Source of the DNA: Pelobates cultripes
Taxonomy: Eukaryota > Chordata > Amphibia > Anura > Pelobatidae
NCBI GenBank assembly: GCA_933207985.1
Contig: OW240912.1
Span: 197,635,771 to 197,699,770 of the forward strand
Length of the DNA stretch: 64,000 nucleotides
Direction: 5' to 3'
The position numbers and the translations under genes are program-made. The notes beneath the pieces were generated by a model. It did not search any database. It was not told the origin of the DNA and was given only the letters and a program-made list of their open reading frames with translations. Of this stretch, positions 46,517-57,622 are shown one piece after another (position 1 is the first letter of the stretch; the number at the start of each line of letters is the position of its first letter).

Positions 46517-46870
46517 CAATAGATAAAAACAGAAAAAATCAACATTTGTACATAGTCTGAAGGCAGCTGAATTACCAAAAACTGAGTCTCTCTTCTCCGA
46601 AAGAGAGTAGGATAAAACAGGAAAAGAAGGTGCAGCGCCTGATGTCCTTTAGGGAATGTATCTAATGACAAAAACAGGAAAAACAAAAAGGACTGATAGT
46701 GTAGCAAGTTAAAAACTTCTTGATTGAGTAAGGAAAATTAAATATTGTACACTCACACAGTTTTTAACTTACTACACAATCCGTTCTTTTTGTTTTTCCT
46801 TTTTTTTTATCATTGCATGCATTCCATAAAGGACACTTCAGGCACTGCACCTTCTTTTCCTGTTTTATCC
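46517..46870. mobile_element. Foldback element 1 with 14-bp target duplication
   Basis: Inverted arms lie at about 46607-46714 and 46759-46872 (GGATAAAACAGGAAAAGAAG with its complement; GTTTTTAACTT near the centre), spacer about 45 bp. Flanks TATGGTCCCAGTAT (46503-46516) and TATGGTTCCAGTAT (46871-46884) agree at 13 of 14. It has no coding capacity. The duplication length suits insertion by a target-primed endonuclease better than by a DNA transposase. A Penelope-like origin (inverted pLTR pair) is possible. Confidence 0.68.
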
Positions 46871-47174
46871 TATGGTTCCAGTATTGTGTGTTAACCTCAG
46901 TTTTCCAGAGCAAGCTGCTTTCCTCTGCAAACCCCCAGAGTTCCAGAGTGAGCTCTTTTCCTGTGCAAACATTCTGTGTTCCAGAGGCCCAGCTCCCTTC
47001 CTTACATTGCGTTATCTGTTTTGCATTTGTTTCTTGCATATGATACACTTGTTTCTACATTTTGTGTATTCTGGTTTTCTTGCCTTAAGGGTTTTTACAT
47101 ATGGTGGTTGCTGTTGTGGTCAAAACCATGACAGTCTCACCCCGACTGGCCTCTACAAAGACTTAAAAGACATG

Positions 47175-47234
47175 TCCTGGCCAATCCATGTCAGCATCAC
47201 CTATGGGTTAGCTCCTCCTTTTCAGCTGATAGGA
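47175..47234. repeat. DIRS left inverted terminal repeat
   Basis: An inverted match to 54785-54846 with few mismatches. Confidence 0.85.
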
Positions 47235-47589
47235 TATAAGGAAGTCACCTCCCCAAATAAGCAGTCATTTTTCCTGTCCTCTAGCTGTTAGGCAGCACAT
47301 CAGTTTTATTTTAAAGTTCACTTGCCATTAGCTTTTTATTATGGCATCCCTGGGGAGTTCAGCCTCTCTCCACAAGGAAGAACCCAGACACAGCTCAAGA
47401 AGTTTGGGACTCCCTGGGTTAAGATTACTATGAGAGTTCATAGTAATTAAAGATTGGATGTTGCTGGAGGAAAATAGTTCGTTTGGCAGGTGGCAGGAAA
47501 CAGATATTCAAGGTAGAAGGCTGCCTTGCAAAATTTTATTGAATTTGGTCCTTGCACGTCACAGATCTTTCTGTTCTGTCAGTTTTAAA

Positions 47590-49250
47590 GAAAAGGAAAA
47601 ACCTATGCAAGAATGCATAGAAAAGCTCTTTCAACATGAAGTGATTTGTTATATTCCTTCCAAAGAAAGATTTCAAGGAATTTACTCTTCTGTTTTTCTT
47701 GCCCCAGAGCCATCAGAGCAATAGAGAATGATTTTGGATCTGAAAATGGTAAACTTGCTATTAAATAAAGAACTTTCAAGATGGAGAGTCTTCAGACTAT
47801 GACTCCTCAAATATATCCTAGAGAATAATAGAATAAAATTTAAGAAGAAGGGATAAATTTCCACTCACACTTTTTGGAGCTAATATGTGATAGCTCAATA
47901 TTATCGCTCTTGGGGTCCGTAAAGGCGACCCTCACCCTTCTTGTGCGCAAGTACTTCTTTATATTCTATGAGGATTAAGAAAAAAGAATATGGTGCAGTA
48001 CCGTTGATCTATATAGTATTTTTTACATTATTGGCATTATCCCTGCTATTTTCTAAAGAAGGTGTGTGGTCCTTAACCACACAAGCTCCGAGACTAGAGC
48101 CGATGTGGAAGGCTCTAAGTTTGTAAGTACCCCATTTGCATTTGCTATTTGCACATAAGATCAACGGTACTGCACCATATTCTTTTTTCTTAATCCTCAT
48201 AGAATATAAAGAAGTACTTGCGCACAAGAAGGGTGAGGGTCGCCTTTACGGACCCCAAGAGCGATAATATTGAGCTATCACATATTAGCTCCAAAAAGTG
48301 TGAGTGGGAATTTATCCCTTCTTAAATTTTCTTTTATTCTATTATACAGTATACACTATGTTTGGTCTGTTTGTTTTTTATATTTTTTAGAAACTAAATA
48401 CTGGGAACACTATTTAAAGATATTTGAGGTATTGTCCTTTACATATTCCGCTCATTTGAATCTTCACCATTGTATGAACCAAAATATAGCGCTACACCTA
48501 TCCAGTTTCCTTTTTCCAATTGCCACTTACAAAGATAATTTAGGTGTTATAGCAGCTTCATTGAGTAATACATGTTCCATTGAGAGTGTTATCGTATTTG
48601 GGAATATTAGCGCTGGTACACCCCCCTTTTCCTCTCTTTTTATATCCTACAGAATGGCTAACCTTCATAGATCCATAGATCTTCAAAACACATACTATCG
48701 AATCCCTGTAGCACTTGCTCACAGACAGTATCTAAGGTTTAAGATTTTCAACAGTCATATCTAATTCCAAAGTATGCCGTTTGGTCTAAGTTCCGCACCC
48801 AGTACATTCACAGCCTAAATGCTCTCCTATGGGCATAAGAAATCAGAATATTACATTATCTGGAAGATATACTGATGGTGAACAAATCAAAAGGAAGACT
48901 GATGAGAGATAGTCATTCAGGATTTACAAGATTTCGGCTGGATTATAAACTTCAACAAGTATCAACTGCAACCATCACAGTTGTATCCCCAGCTATCGGT
49001 TTAGTGAGGTGGGCACACTGGAACCGGAGAATAACACAAAAAAATTTCTTAGAGCAGTTCAATCAAGAAGATCAAGCATGGAAACAAAAGATCTGGAAAA
49101 CAGAAGAAGTAAGAATATCTCTTCAGTGGTGGATGAACATAGAAAATATCAGAGGCTTCCCGCTAGGAGAACCAAAGTCAGAATTGGTGACCACAGATGC
49201 CAACGGAAAAGGTTGGGGAGCTCAATACACCTTCCAGGACAACTGAACGA
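47590..49250 (+). pseudogene. DIRS reverse transcriptase-RNase H, broken
   Basis: 47590-47811 encodes the RT start (CIEKLFQHEVICYIPSKERF, then GIYSSVFLAPEPS) and an ILDLK-like block. After the 816-bp foldback insert and its duplication it resumes at 48654 with SIDLQNTYYRIPVA and MPFGLSSAPSTF. The catalytic YLDD is YLED (near 48855). 49050-49246 encodes the RNase H region with LQWWMN and VTTDANGKGWGAQ. 49250-49600 has NDVIDTMSR and WGTPNIDLMV, the DIRS linker region. There are multiple stops and frameshifts. In a functional element this protein would copy the RNA into circular DNA. Confidence 0.75.
47825..48640. mobile_element. Foldback element 2 with 13-bp target duplication
   Basis: Inverted arms of about 187 bp, 47825-48011 and 48158-48345, are nearly identical (for example CGACCCTCACCCTTCTTGTG and complement) around a 146-bp spacer. 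About 295 bp of unrelated AT-rich DNA then runs to 48640. Flanks TATATCCTAGAGA (47812-47824) and TATATCCTACAGA (48641-48653) agree at 12 of 13, and removing the insert rejoins the DIRS RT. The arrangement (inverted arms plus a one-sided tail) resembles Penelope-like insertions with inverted pLTRs. No coding. Confidence 0.72.
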
Positions 49251-50579
49251 TGTCATCGACACTATGTCCAGGAGAATGGAAGCTGAGTTAGGATACTTCA
49301 AACAGAGACGTGATCTTTGGGGAACACCGAATATAGATCTGATGGTGAACTACAGAAACAAACAAGTTCCCCTTTTTTCTATTCCATAAGATTTGATCCA
49401 AAAGCAAAGGTCAAGATGCCCTAACACAGAGATGGAATTTTTGGCTGGGATCTGTATTCCCTCCCCTTCCATTAATCCAAATAACTTTCAAAAAGACCTG
49501 GAAGGAAAATGTAGAGGTGATAGCAATTACTCCTCATTGGCCAAGGAGGCCTTGGTGTCCACCACTGTCACAAGACTGACAATCAAGAATAACCTCCACA
49601 AAGATCCTGTAAGACTCTGACTGAAGGCCTGGAGATTGAGAAAAACTTTCTGAAAGCTAGAGACTTATCAGATTATGTAATGGAGACTATTCTCAAAACT
49701 AGCAATCACACTACGTCAAAAGTATACGATAGAATCTAGAAAGCTTATGTTGATCTCTGCAAAGTTTCTGAAACCCTTAATCTTCCTGATTTGTTGGAAG
49801 TTTTACAAAATGGTGTGAATGAAGGTTTAAGCCTTAGTTTTCTTAAAGTACAATTATCTGCGTTTATCTGCCTTTTTTTCGGCTATCCTACAATTAATCG
49901 TTTTATCAAAGGAGCGATGAGAATCAGACCATCTGTTAAACACGTCAACCCAGCATGGTGCTTGCCTACAGTTTTGCATTGTCTGACAGACACACCCTTT
50001 GAGTCTATGGATTCTTCATCTTTATGGGTCTTTTTTTTATTTTTTTTAAATTCTTTATTTTTGGCATGACAGTGCGCTACAATAATGAAGAAACACATGT
50101 ATTACATGGTATAAGTAACCAATCCGTAATCCAATTTACATCTGATTATACCATCGTTACAGTTCGCATAATTGTGTTCAGTTTGGAAGAATGTGCTAGT
50201 GAGTGTAATTTTTCGTTCATTTTCATACAAACCTACATTTTATGAGAAATTGTAAGCCTTATACAATAACAAGGAAAAAGAGAAAAAAGAGTGAAGAAAG
50301 CATGCCATAACTGGGTATTGTAAGTACTGCTAATGTCAAGCTCTGGTTTCAGCCCACATTAATCTGTGTTATTAAATGTGAGACCGTTCTCGTTGCAGGG
50401 GGACCTGTTTACTATCGACCTTAGCCCTGTGCGGTTAGGTACTGACAGTCTTGGTCCCGTTTCCAGCAACGGTGTTGTATATAAGGTAGGGGTAGGGAAG
50501 GGGGGGGGAGGGGAGGAGGGGTGAGGGCCCCCGTGGCGGGGTCCGGAGCGTTGCGGCGTGAGGCTCTGTTGGTGTCTTG

Positions 50580-51230
50580 TTAAGTGTTGGCACCTTGGGA
50601 AGGCCCTGTAGTGGGATTTCCATAGCTCTCCCAGTTCCCTGTTAACCATGGTACCCAGGCCTTTTCGTATCGTGTCATGGTGTCTCTCACTAGTGCTGTA
50701 AGGTGGTCCATGACCTGGATATCTTTGATTTTGTGGAGTACAGTGTTTATCTGTGGGATTGTAGTTTGAAGCCATGTCTGCGCCATGGTGAGTCTGGCCG
50801 CCAAAGTGATTTTGTGTAGGAGTTTCTGTTCCTTTTTGGGCCAGTCTTCTAGTGCTCTGGAGAACAGAAAAACCCATGGGTCTATTTTGACTTGTCTGTT
50901 AAAAACCTAATTTAGGAGGTTGCCCACTTCCCTCCAGAAGGCCTGCGCTTTCGGGCATTCCCACCACATATGGATGTACGTCCCTTTGGTTCCGCAGCCC
51001 CTCCAACACAAGTCGTTTGGGGTTTTACGCATACGGTATAATTTTACTGGGGTGGTATACCACCGCAGCATGGTCTTATAGGCCTGTTCCTGGTGGGTAA
51101 CGCACGCGGAAATAGCTTTGTTTGCGTCCCATATTTCCCTCCACTCCGTGCCCTCTAGGGTCTCTTTGAGATCTGTTTCCCAGTGGACGTGTAGGTCATG
51201 TCGCCCCACTCACTGTTTGTGTATAAATGT
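50580..51230 (-). pseudogene. L1-D ORF2, C-terminal remnant
   Basis: The minus strand from about 51230 encodes the distal ORF2: AYKTMLRWYTTPVKLYRMRK, then CWRGCGTKGTYIHMWWECP, the conserved Cys/His knuckle. One in-frame stop follows near 50907 and the frame then continues to a stop at 50580. The endonuclease and RT domains were lost before or after insertion, so it could not be autonomous. Confidence 0.75.
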
Positions 51231-51300
51231 GCGTATAGGTATGAAATAAGTATGTCTATGTAAAATGGCCCATTGGCCCTGTGGGTCTGGTATCGGTGAC

Positions 51301-52286
51301 TGTGGCGAAACCGGCCTCGCCACGTGTCCTTGGAGGGGGCTGCTTGCCCGCCTCTTGCCTTTGGACTATGGACCAGACTTTATGTGAATGTGTTATACCC
51401 CAGATAGGAATCCCATGGAGCCCATTCGTATGAAACTGACTGTAAAGACTTTGGCTCCATGGCGATTAAACTGTATTTGTGTGGTCCGAGCGCCATTCAC
51501 TTAATAATGTGTGCTCAGACCTGAGCTATCTGGGGATATGTGAAATGTCTGTGTGTTATGTGTAAAATGTGACTTTATGTATTTTAAAGTGTTTTGTGTC
51601 TTTTTGCAACCATGTGCTTAATGGAGTCTTGTGTCTGTCCTGGGAGATAATTCAATTACTTATCTCCAGGATAGAAGACTCTGAAACTGGTTTGGGCCAG
51701 AAAGCCATGCTTCATTTAGTCACAAAGGACTTTTTACTAACTTTTGAACCCCTTGTCTGATTTGTGCCATTTTTGAATATGTTGTTCCCCTGAATGGATT
51801 GATTGTGAATATGTAATTTTATGTGAATGTGATGTATGGTTTTGGAGTTATGAAAGTTGGGTAGAAAGTATGTTTTAACTGTATGTATAATTGAGTTTCC
51901 TCTCAGGATAAGGGGAGGGAATATGTGGGATGTAACTGTGATGTGATTGGTTGTTTTGTAACGCCCTGTGGGCTGTACTATGTTTGTGGATTGGGAATAA
52001 AAGAGACTGTATGTGACAGTACAGGAGTTCCTGTTTTAACCCTCAAAGTGAAGTGTCGTCTCATTATTGGGTGAAGGATTTATTGTATGCTGTTCCAGTT
52101 TGACTGCTAGGAGAGTAAACCTATTCGTATGGTTCCTATTCAACTGTCTACAGCATTCATATGCTTGAGAGCATTCATATGCTCCTACGGTTCGGTGGTT
52201 TTGGTGTCTGCTGCAGAGTCCTCAGGAAGTGCTAGGAGCATCCTTTAACGGAGGTACCCAGTCGGGGTGCCAGGTGATCCGTTACA
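51301..52286 (+). mobile_element. Solo LTR in L1-D
   Basis: 986 bp from TGTGGCGAAACC to GATCCGTTACA with a perfect 5-bp duplication GTGAC (51296-51300 and 52287-52291). AATAAA near 51995 (GGGAATAAAAGAGACTG) marks the R-region poly(A) signal and fixes plus orientation. The related copy at 22771-24768 is in minus orientation. ERV- or gypsy-like by LTR ends and duplication length; no internal region remains. Confidence 0.85.
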
Positions 52287-52524
52287 GTGACCATTCGGTT
52301 GTTGATAGTCATCAGTGCATGTCCGAGGGCCCGGGCAAGGGGGGGGGTTTCCCCATCCCCCCCCCCCACCCCCATCACCACACAAGCGGCTTCAAGTCCT
52401 CTTTGTAGATGAGTCCAACATCCCCCTCCCAAAAGCGTCCTGTTTTTTGGGGGTTTTTTTTATTTTTGATTTGTAGCCCCACCCTGTTCCCCACCCCAGT
52501 GTTTTGGATACAGGACGGAACCCC

Positions 52525-52530
52525 CCTATA

Positions 52531-52608
<78 letters not shown>
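52525..52608. repeat. (TA)n microsatellite
   Basis: About 40 TA units between ORF1 and the ORF2 remnant of L1-D, followed by a T-run. Confidence 0.95.
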
Positions 52609-52613
<5 letters not shown>

Positions 52614-52820
52614 CTATTTTCTTTTTTTTTTTTTGTTGTGTGTACCCAAGGATAGGGAGAACCCCCCGCAATGGGATTTGGTTGTGGGCGTTAGTGGTGT
52701 CAAAACCATGGGATGGGGGCGAGTCCCTACCTGCCCCTCTTGTCCCTTGTCATCTCACCCTTCCGGAGATGTCCATCTGGGCGAGGCTATTCGGGTGCGG
52801 GTGCCTGGTGTGTGTCCGTT

Positions 52821-53807
52821 CTACGGTGTGTGTCTTCTTTCCCCCGCTGTATGCCATTCTCTGGGCAGCGGTTGCAGGTCTGTCGGAGTCGCCGTTTGCC
52901 ATTGCAGGTCTGGCGGAGCCTGGAGGTCTAGCGCCTGGAGAAAAGCTACTGCGTCACCATCAGGTGGCAGGATCTTTGGTCTGCCATTCTTGAACGCCAT
53001 AAGCTTAAAAGGATGGCCCCATGCATATTTTATGTTGTGGGTTCTGAGGATGTCGGTGATCGGTCGCCATTCTCTGCGTCTCTGGAGTGTCGTTGGGGCT
53101 AGGTCCTGGAACAGTAGCAAAGTGCTCCCTTTATACTTGATAGGGCCTTCTCTGCTGTTCTTCATTATAGTTTCTTTCGTTTGGAAATGTTGGAATCGCA
53201 TGATGATATCTCTCGGCTGTTTGGCATCTACCTTCCTGTTTCCCAGGGCCCTGTGAATCCTGTCCAGATGCCACAGTTGGGCTGGAATGTTTGGTGCTAG
53301 GGGTTTTAGGATCGCCATGACCGTGTCTGTCAGGTCCCCCTCCCCCTCCTTTTCTGGCAGGCCTCGCAGCCTGATGTTATTTCGGCGGGAACGATTTGCC
53401 AAATCTTCCAGAGCAGTCTCAGCTGCTAGCAGCCTGGCTGTGAGGCTATTCACCCTACATGTTACCTCATTGTGTGCCAGGACTGTTGCCTCTTGCCTGT
53501 GTTCCAGGGCTGCCGTGCGGTGTCCTAGTGCCGCGATCTCGGCCTTCACCTCCGCCGCGGATCTGCTTATCTCCCCTGCCAGGTATGCCTTGACCTCCAG
53601 CAGCTGTGCCAAGATCTGGGAAGTCTCCTCAGCCGGTAAACCTTGCCCCCGGGGGGGCTCCGGGTGCTCAGGCACTGGGGAGGTCCTGGGGCTAGGGCGG
53701 TCGCCATCTTGCCTTGTCGGCTGGGATGCGCGGGAAACTGCAAAGAGGTCCGCCACTGAAGCGCCTGTCTTCGACGGCCGTTTATTCCGCGGGGTCCTCT
53801 TGTCCAT
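52821..53807 (-). CDS. L1-D ORF1 protein, intact 328 codons
   Basis: L1 ORF1p is the RNA-binding chaperone that packages L1 RNA. The 328-residue frame has: a basic Ser/Thr/Pro-rich N-terminus (MDKRTPRNKRPSKTGA); a coiled coil with Ala/Leu heptads at roughly residues 60-130; RSRRNNIRLRGLPE, the RRM entry typical of L1 ORF1p, at about 140-155; AQLWHLDRIHRALG; and a C-terminal domain with RDIIMRFQHFQTKETIM and LLLFQDLAPTTLQRR. The ATG at 53807 follows 131 bp of 5' UTR. No stop or shift is seen, which makes it the best preserved mobile-element gene here, although the ORF2 enzyme domains are missing. Confidence 0.85.
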   Translation of the reverse strand: MDKRTPRNKRPSKTGASVADLFAVSRASQPTRQDGDRPSPRTSPVPEHPEPPRGQGLPAEETSQILAQLLEVKAYLAGEISRSAAEVKAEIAALGHRTAALEHRQEATVLAHNEVTCRVNSLTARLLAAETALEDLANRSRRNNIRLRGLPEKEGEGDLTDTVMAILKPLAPNIPAQLWHLDRIHRALGNRKVDAKQPRDIIMRFQHFQTKETIMKNSREGPIKYKGSTLLLFQDLAPTTLQRRREWRPITDILRTHNIKYAWGHPFKLMAFKNGRPKILPPDGDAVAFLQALDLQAPPDLQWQTATPTDLQPLPREWHTAGERRHTP

Positions 53808-54784
53808 ACCGCTGCTGCCGGTGCCGTCTCGGGGTAGCTGGTGCTCGTAGAAAGTGCTTCTGTCGGCTATGAGGCCTCGGTTCAGCAGGAGCTCAGCTCA
53901 CAAGCGTCCGCTCTTCATCACGGTCAGGCCACGCCCCCCATCTTTATGGGTCTTAACACTGATATGTGTTTTCCTTGTTGCCATCACCTCACCCCGGAGA
54001 GCTTTAGAATTACAAGCTCTTTCATCTGATCATTCTTGTACTCAATTGTTTGGAGATAAGACAGTTCTGATATTCATTAAAAAGGTTCCTTTTCTAATTT
54101 CACCTGAACTAGGAGATTAGCCTATCTTCTTTTTTGGAAAACCTTACTTCTGAAGAAGAAGCCCTTTGGCATACTTTGGATGTGGTTAGGACTTGACGTG
54201 TTTACCTTGATTGTACTAAAGAATTTAGAAAGTCAAATAGACTTTTATTGTACCTTTTTGATTACAATAAGGTTCTGCCTCTGTTTCGACTATCAGGAGA
54301 TGGATTACTTCTGTGATTCAGAAAGCTTACAGAGTCGCTGGCAAACCAGTGCCGGAAGGTGTTAAAACTCGCTCCACTAGGGCTGGCTCTGCCTCATTGG
54401 CGGATACTTCTACAGAAGAAATTTGTAGGGCTGTAGCCCGGTCATCTTTCAACACTTTTGTGAGGCACTATCGTCTACACGTTTCAGGCTTATCTGCCTC
54501 CTCATTTGGGAGAAATGTCCTTACTTCCGCAACTAATGTTTGATTAAATTTGGTTAACATTGATATGGTATAATTTTTTTTATTTTTTATCACCCACCCT
54601 TTACTTTGGCTTGGATTGGCCAGGAAAACAGAAAATTGTTACAATACTTTTTTTCTTTTCTTGGCCAAAATCCACGTTAGCATTGACGAACCCTCCCTTT
54701 TTTCTACACTGACTTGTTCACGAGACTGCTATTCTGTGGAGGTGGATTCCTTATATACACCATAATTTGAAATTTAGATTCCTT

Positions 54785-54846
54785 TCCTATCAGCTGAGAG
54801 GGAGTAGCTAACCCATAAGTGATGCTGACATGGATATTGGCCAGGA
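54785..54846. repeat. DIRS right inverted terminal repeat
   Basis: The reverse complement of 47175-47234; the DIRS element ends a little beyond it. Confidence 0.85.
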
Positions 54847-54890
54847 AAAGAAAATTACAGTAAGTATTGTAACAATTTACAGTTTTTTCT

Positions 54891-55180
54891 TACCTGGACT
54901 CTACCACTTAACCTTGCAGAAAGACACTGTCATCTCTCTTCCTCCCACATACATCACTATTCCCTCATTCCCGGTATCACCAAGGAATCTAAACTTCGGA
55001 TGTCATCCTCTATCCCCAGGTCGCCCAAGTGTCCTTCCCCAGGACAGCCATATAATTTCCACATTGTTATCCCTTGCGAACCACTTACCTTCTAACATAT
55101 TCTAGTGTTACCATCTTGAATCTAAATGTTTGTGTTCATGTATAAAATAAACAAAAGAAACTTGACATTTGTTTTAACAT
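54891..55180 (+). mobile_element. Possible LINE 3' end
   Basis: CACCATCTTGAATCTAAATG-type text followed by AAAATAAACAAAAGAAAC near 55143 looks like a LINE 3' end. No coding resemblance. Weak. Confidence 0.25.
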
Positions 55181-55939
55181 TTTTGCACCTTTCAAGAATA
55201 AAATTCTAAATCATGAAAAACATTTTTTTCTAAGTTCCCTAACAAAGACAGAAATTAGATCAAGTTTATAGAAGCTTCTGTAGTCACAGGCATAAGAAAA
55301 CTAAACAGGATGGAGATTTAAAGGCATGGTTGTAACTTGAGTCTGTACAGGATAAGTTTTGCACACTGCGGCGCTTGGGCACATTTCCTGCTTCAAGCTT
55401 TAGTCTGCCTGGTACATATGGGGTTAACTCCGAGCAGCCCTGATGCAGATAGATTGATACTGACCCAATAGGCATGCTTAGTAAAAAATTGAGCAGCTGC
55501 TTTAGACTATGTTTTAGGCTAAGTTGGACAGGATTTATTTAGGTACACAGCTTGGAACATCTTGATTAAGATCAATAAACTTGCTGATCAGTTCATCTCC
55601 AGAGGGTCGAATAGCCCCACATTTTAGCCAAGTTAATGATCTCACTGGCTGTTTTCCTAGTGTGCAGGACAAGATCCAGAGTGGCCATCAAAACATGTCT
55701 GTGTTTAATACACTTCAATATTATTCATAGTTCATAGACTGTAACAAATACCTTTTGGGTATCCATATTGAATCTGAACATATGCCACTTATACTTGTAT
55801 GCAGCTCTTTAGCATCAACTGACTTCAATAAATATTACAATTCTCAATTGTCCTAGACTAGTAATGAATGTATGCAATTTTTTATTTAAGGACCCCTAAA
55901 CAAAAGAAAGAAATCTACACACACAAAAAAATGAGAGGT
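55181..55939. other. Downstream flank of ppie, no feature recognised
   Basis: AT-rich DNA with a second TTTATT (minus-strand AATAAA) near 55882. Otherwise nothing identified. Confidence 0.4.
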
Positions 55940-55945
55940 TTTATT
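55940..55945 (-). terminator. ppie: ppie poly(A) signal AATAAA
   Basis: The plus-strand TTTATT is AATAAA on the minus strand, 70 bases after the ppie stop. Another lies near 55882. Confidence 0.6.
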
Positions 55946-56014
55946 TATCAAAAGAAAATTTACAAAATATTTTTGAATATAATAATTACATCATACAACC
56001 AAAAAGACCAAACA

Positions 56015-56083
56015 TCACACATATTCCCCACAGTCCGAGATGATCACTTTTTGTTTAGGTTTCCCATCCTTGCTACCCTGAGC
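56015..56083 (-). CDS. ppie: ppie last exon (C-terminus, stop)
   Basis: The minus-strand acceptor is ATTTCCAG; 22 codons then TGA at 56017-56015. It encodes AQGSKDGKPKQKVIISDCGE then YV. VIISDCGEYV is the terminal beta strand of cyclophilins and the exact end of PPIE proteins (Ser here; Ala in human). Confidence 0.95.
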   Translation of the reverse strand, partial: AQGSKDGKPKQKVIISDCGEYV

Positions 56084-56274
56084 CTGGAAATAAAACAGAA
56101 ATTATAAATAAACATTAGAAACAAAAACATTTTTTGTAAAGTGCACTTTCTCTTTCAACCAGAACATTTGTACTGAGACTTCACAAACTGGTGTCTTATT
56201 TATCAATTCTACGTGATATTAATGGTAAACATGCATACATTAAAAAGATAACCTCCTGCCAAAAGAGACAGAGT

Positions 56275-57581
56275 TTAACCCCTTCAGGACGGAGTCAATA
56301 GTGCACGTTTCAAAACAAAACGTAAACAAAAACTGGAATTTGCGCTATATGTCTGTTCAACCGTAATTCACCGCTGTCACATTAAGTGCACCCACACATT
56401 ATATATCTTTTTGTTCAGGGGAAACAGGGCTTTAATTTATCATTAACTATTCATATATGGAACATAATTTATTATGAATAAAAAATTTTAAAAAAATTGA
56501 GAAAAGACGACTTTCTTTTTTTAAATTTGTATTTCCGTCTGACATTTTAGCTGTGAATGTCATAATACTGTTAGGTTTTACTGCAAAAAAATGCACATAT
56601 TTGTAATCAGCGATGTCTCACGAGTACAACAGTACCCCCATTAACAGGTTTAATGGTGTTTTGGAACGTTCCATTTTCAAACTGAAATTTGCCAGATTAG
56701 TAATGTTACCTTTGAAACGGTGTGGTAGCCCAGGAATGAGAATTACCCCCATAATGGCATACCATTTGAAAAAGTAGACACCCCACTTTCAATACCTTGG
56801 GTTATGTCCAGTCTTTTTTAGTAGCCACTTAGTCACAAACACTGGCCAAAGTTAGCGTTCATATTTGTATTTGTGTGAAAAAAGCAAATAACTAATATTT
56901 GGCCAGTGTTTGTGACTAAGTGGCTACTCAGAAAGCCTGGACATACCCCACTTGCAATAGCTTGGGTTGTCTTCTTTTGCAAATGGTATGCCATCATGGG
57001 GGTAATTCTCATTCCTGGGCTACCTTACGTTCTCAAAGGCAACATAACCAATCTGGCAAATTTCAATGTCAAAAAAATGAAATGCAAGCCTTACATGTGA
57101 CTCTCTAACTTTCCAAAACACCATAAAACCTGTACATGGGGGGTACTGTTATTCTCGGGAGACTTCACTAAACACATATTAGTGTTTCAAAACAGTAAAA
57201 CATATAACAATAATATAGTCCATAAAAGTGCAGTTCATTTGTAAAAAAAAAAAAAAAGCAAAAAACCTCACTTTTACTTAAAATATCATCGTTGTAATAC
57301 AATTTACCAGTTTGAAACACTAATATTTGAGTTCAGCGAAGTCTCCAGAGTAAAACAGTACCCCCCTATGTACAGGTTTTTTAGTGTCTTGGAGAGTTGC
57401 AGGGTCAAATATAGTGCTTGCGAATTAAATTCTCTGCACTTTCTCCCTGTGTTGTCAGGCATGTCAATCAAATTTTAATTATTTAAATCACATAATTATG
57501 CTAAAAGATTACTTAAATATACACGTAGAATTTTAATATATATGCATTTATAGGTATTTAAATTCTACGTGTATACTAATG

Positions 57582-57622
<41 letters not shown>

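Larger units (their letters stand above)
50031..53938 (-). mobile_element. L1-type LINE (L1-D), internally deleted, 16-bp target duplication
   Basis: Both ends are defined by the perfect 16-bp repeat CATCTTTATGGGTCTT (50017-50032 and 53939-53954) within the DIRS recombinase. On the minus strand the order is: 5' end GGGGGGCGTGGCC, ORF1 (53807-52821), a (TA)n and poly-C region, ORF2 C-terminus (51230-50580), 3' UTR and an A-rich tail with AATAAAG (50062-50031). Endonuclease and RT are absent. A solo LTR (51301-52286) lies inside. Without the LTR the copy is about 2.9 kb, roughly half of a complete L1. The perfect duplication and open ORF1 suggest a fairly young insertion. Confidence 0.88.
49780..54543 (+). 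pseudogene. DIRS tyrosine recombinase, split by an L1
   Basis: 49785-50016 encodes the N-terminal part (LLEVLQNGVNEGLSLSFLKV, PSVKHVNPAW). After the L1 the frame resumes at 53955 with the box I arginine in AITSPRRALELQALS. The last part, 54320-54543, has GVKTRSTRAGSAS and FVRHYRLHV. The box II motif HxxR of the family reads RxxR here, so the first His is lost; Arg and the nucleophile Tyr are present. A stop at 54118 and a shifted segment to about 54300 also break it. Confidence 0.75.
47175..54890 (+). mobile_element. DIRS-type retrotransposon with two nested insertions
   Basis: Inverted terminal repeats 47175-47234 and 54785-54846 (TCCTGGCCAAT, CCATGTCAGCATCAC, ATGGGTTAGCT, CAGCTGATAGGA) enclose a reverse transcriptase, RNase H and tyrosine recombinase in DIRS order, all on the plus strand. 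A partial repeat of the right end (TTGGCCAGGAAAACAGAAAATTG, 54616-54638) fits the internal complementary region. There is no target duplication, as expected for recombinase integration. It is split by a foldback element (47825-48640) and an L1 (50031-53938); stops and a decayed RT active site make it inactive. Confidence 0.85.

Noticed and set aside
52409..53256. 194- and 250-codon plus-strand frames
   Set aside because: They run through (TA)n and the reverse strand of L1 ORF1; the minus strand has the genuine protein.
53287..53850. 187-codon plus-strand frame
   Set aside because: Antisense shadow of the GC-rich N-terminal part of L1 ORF1.
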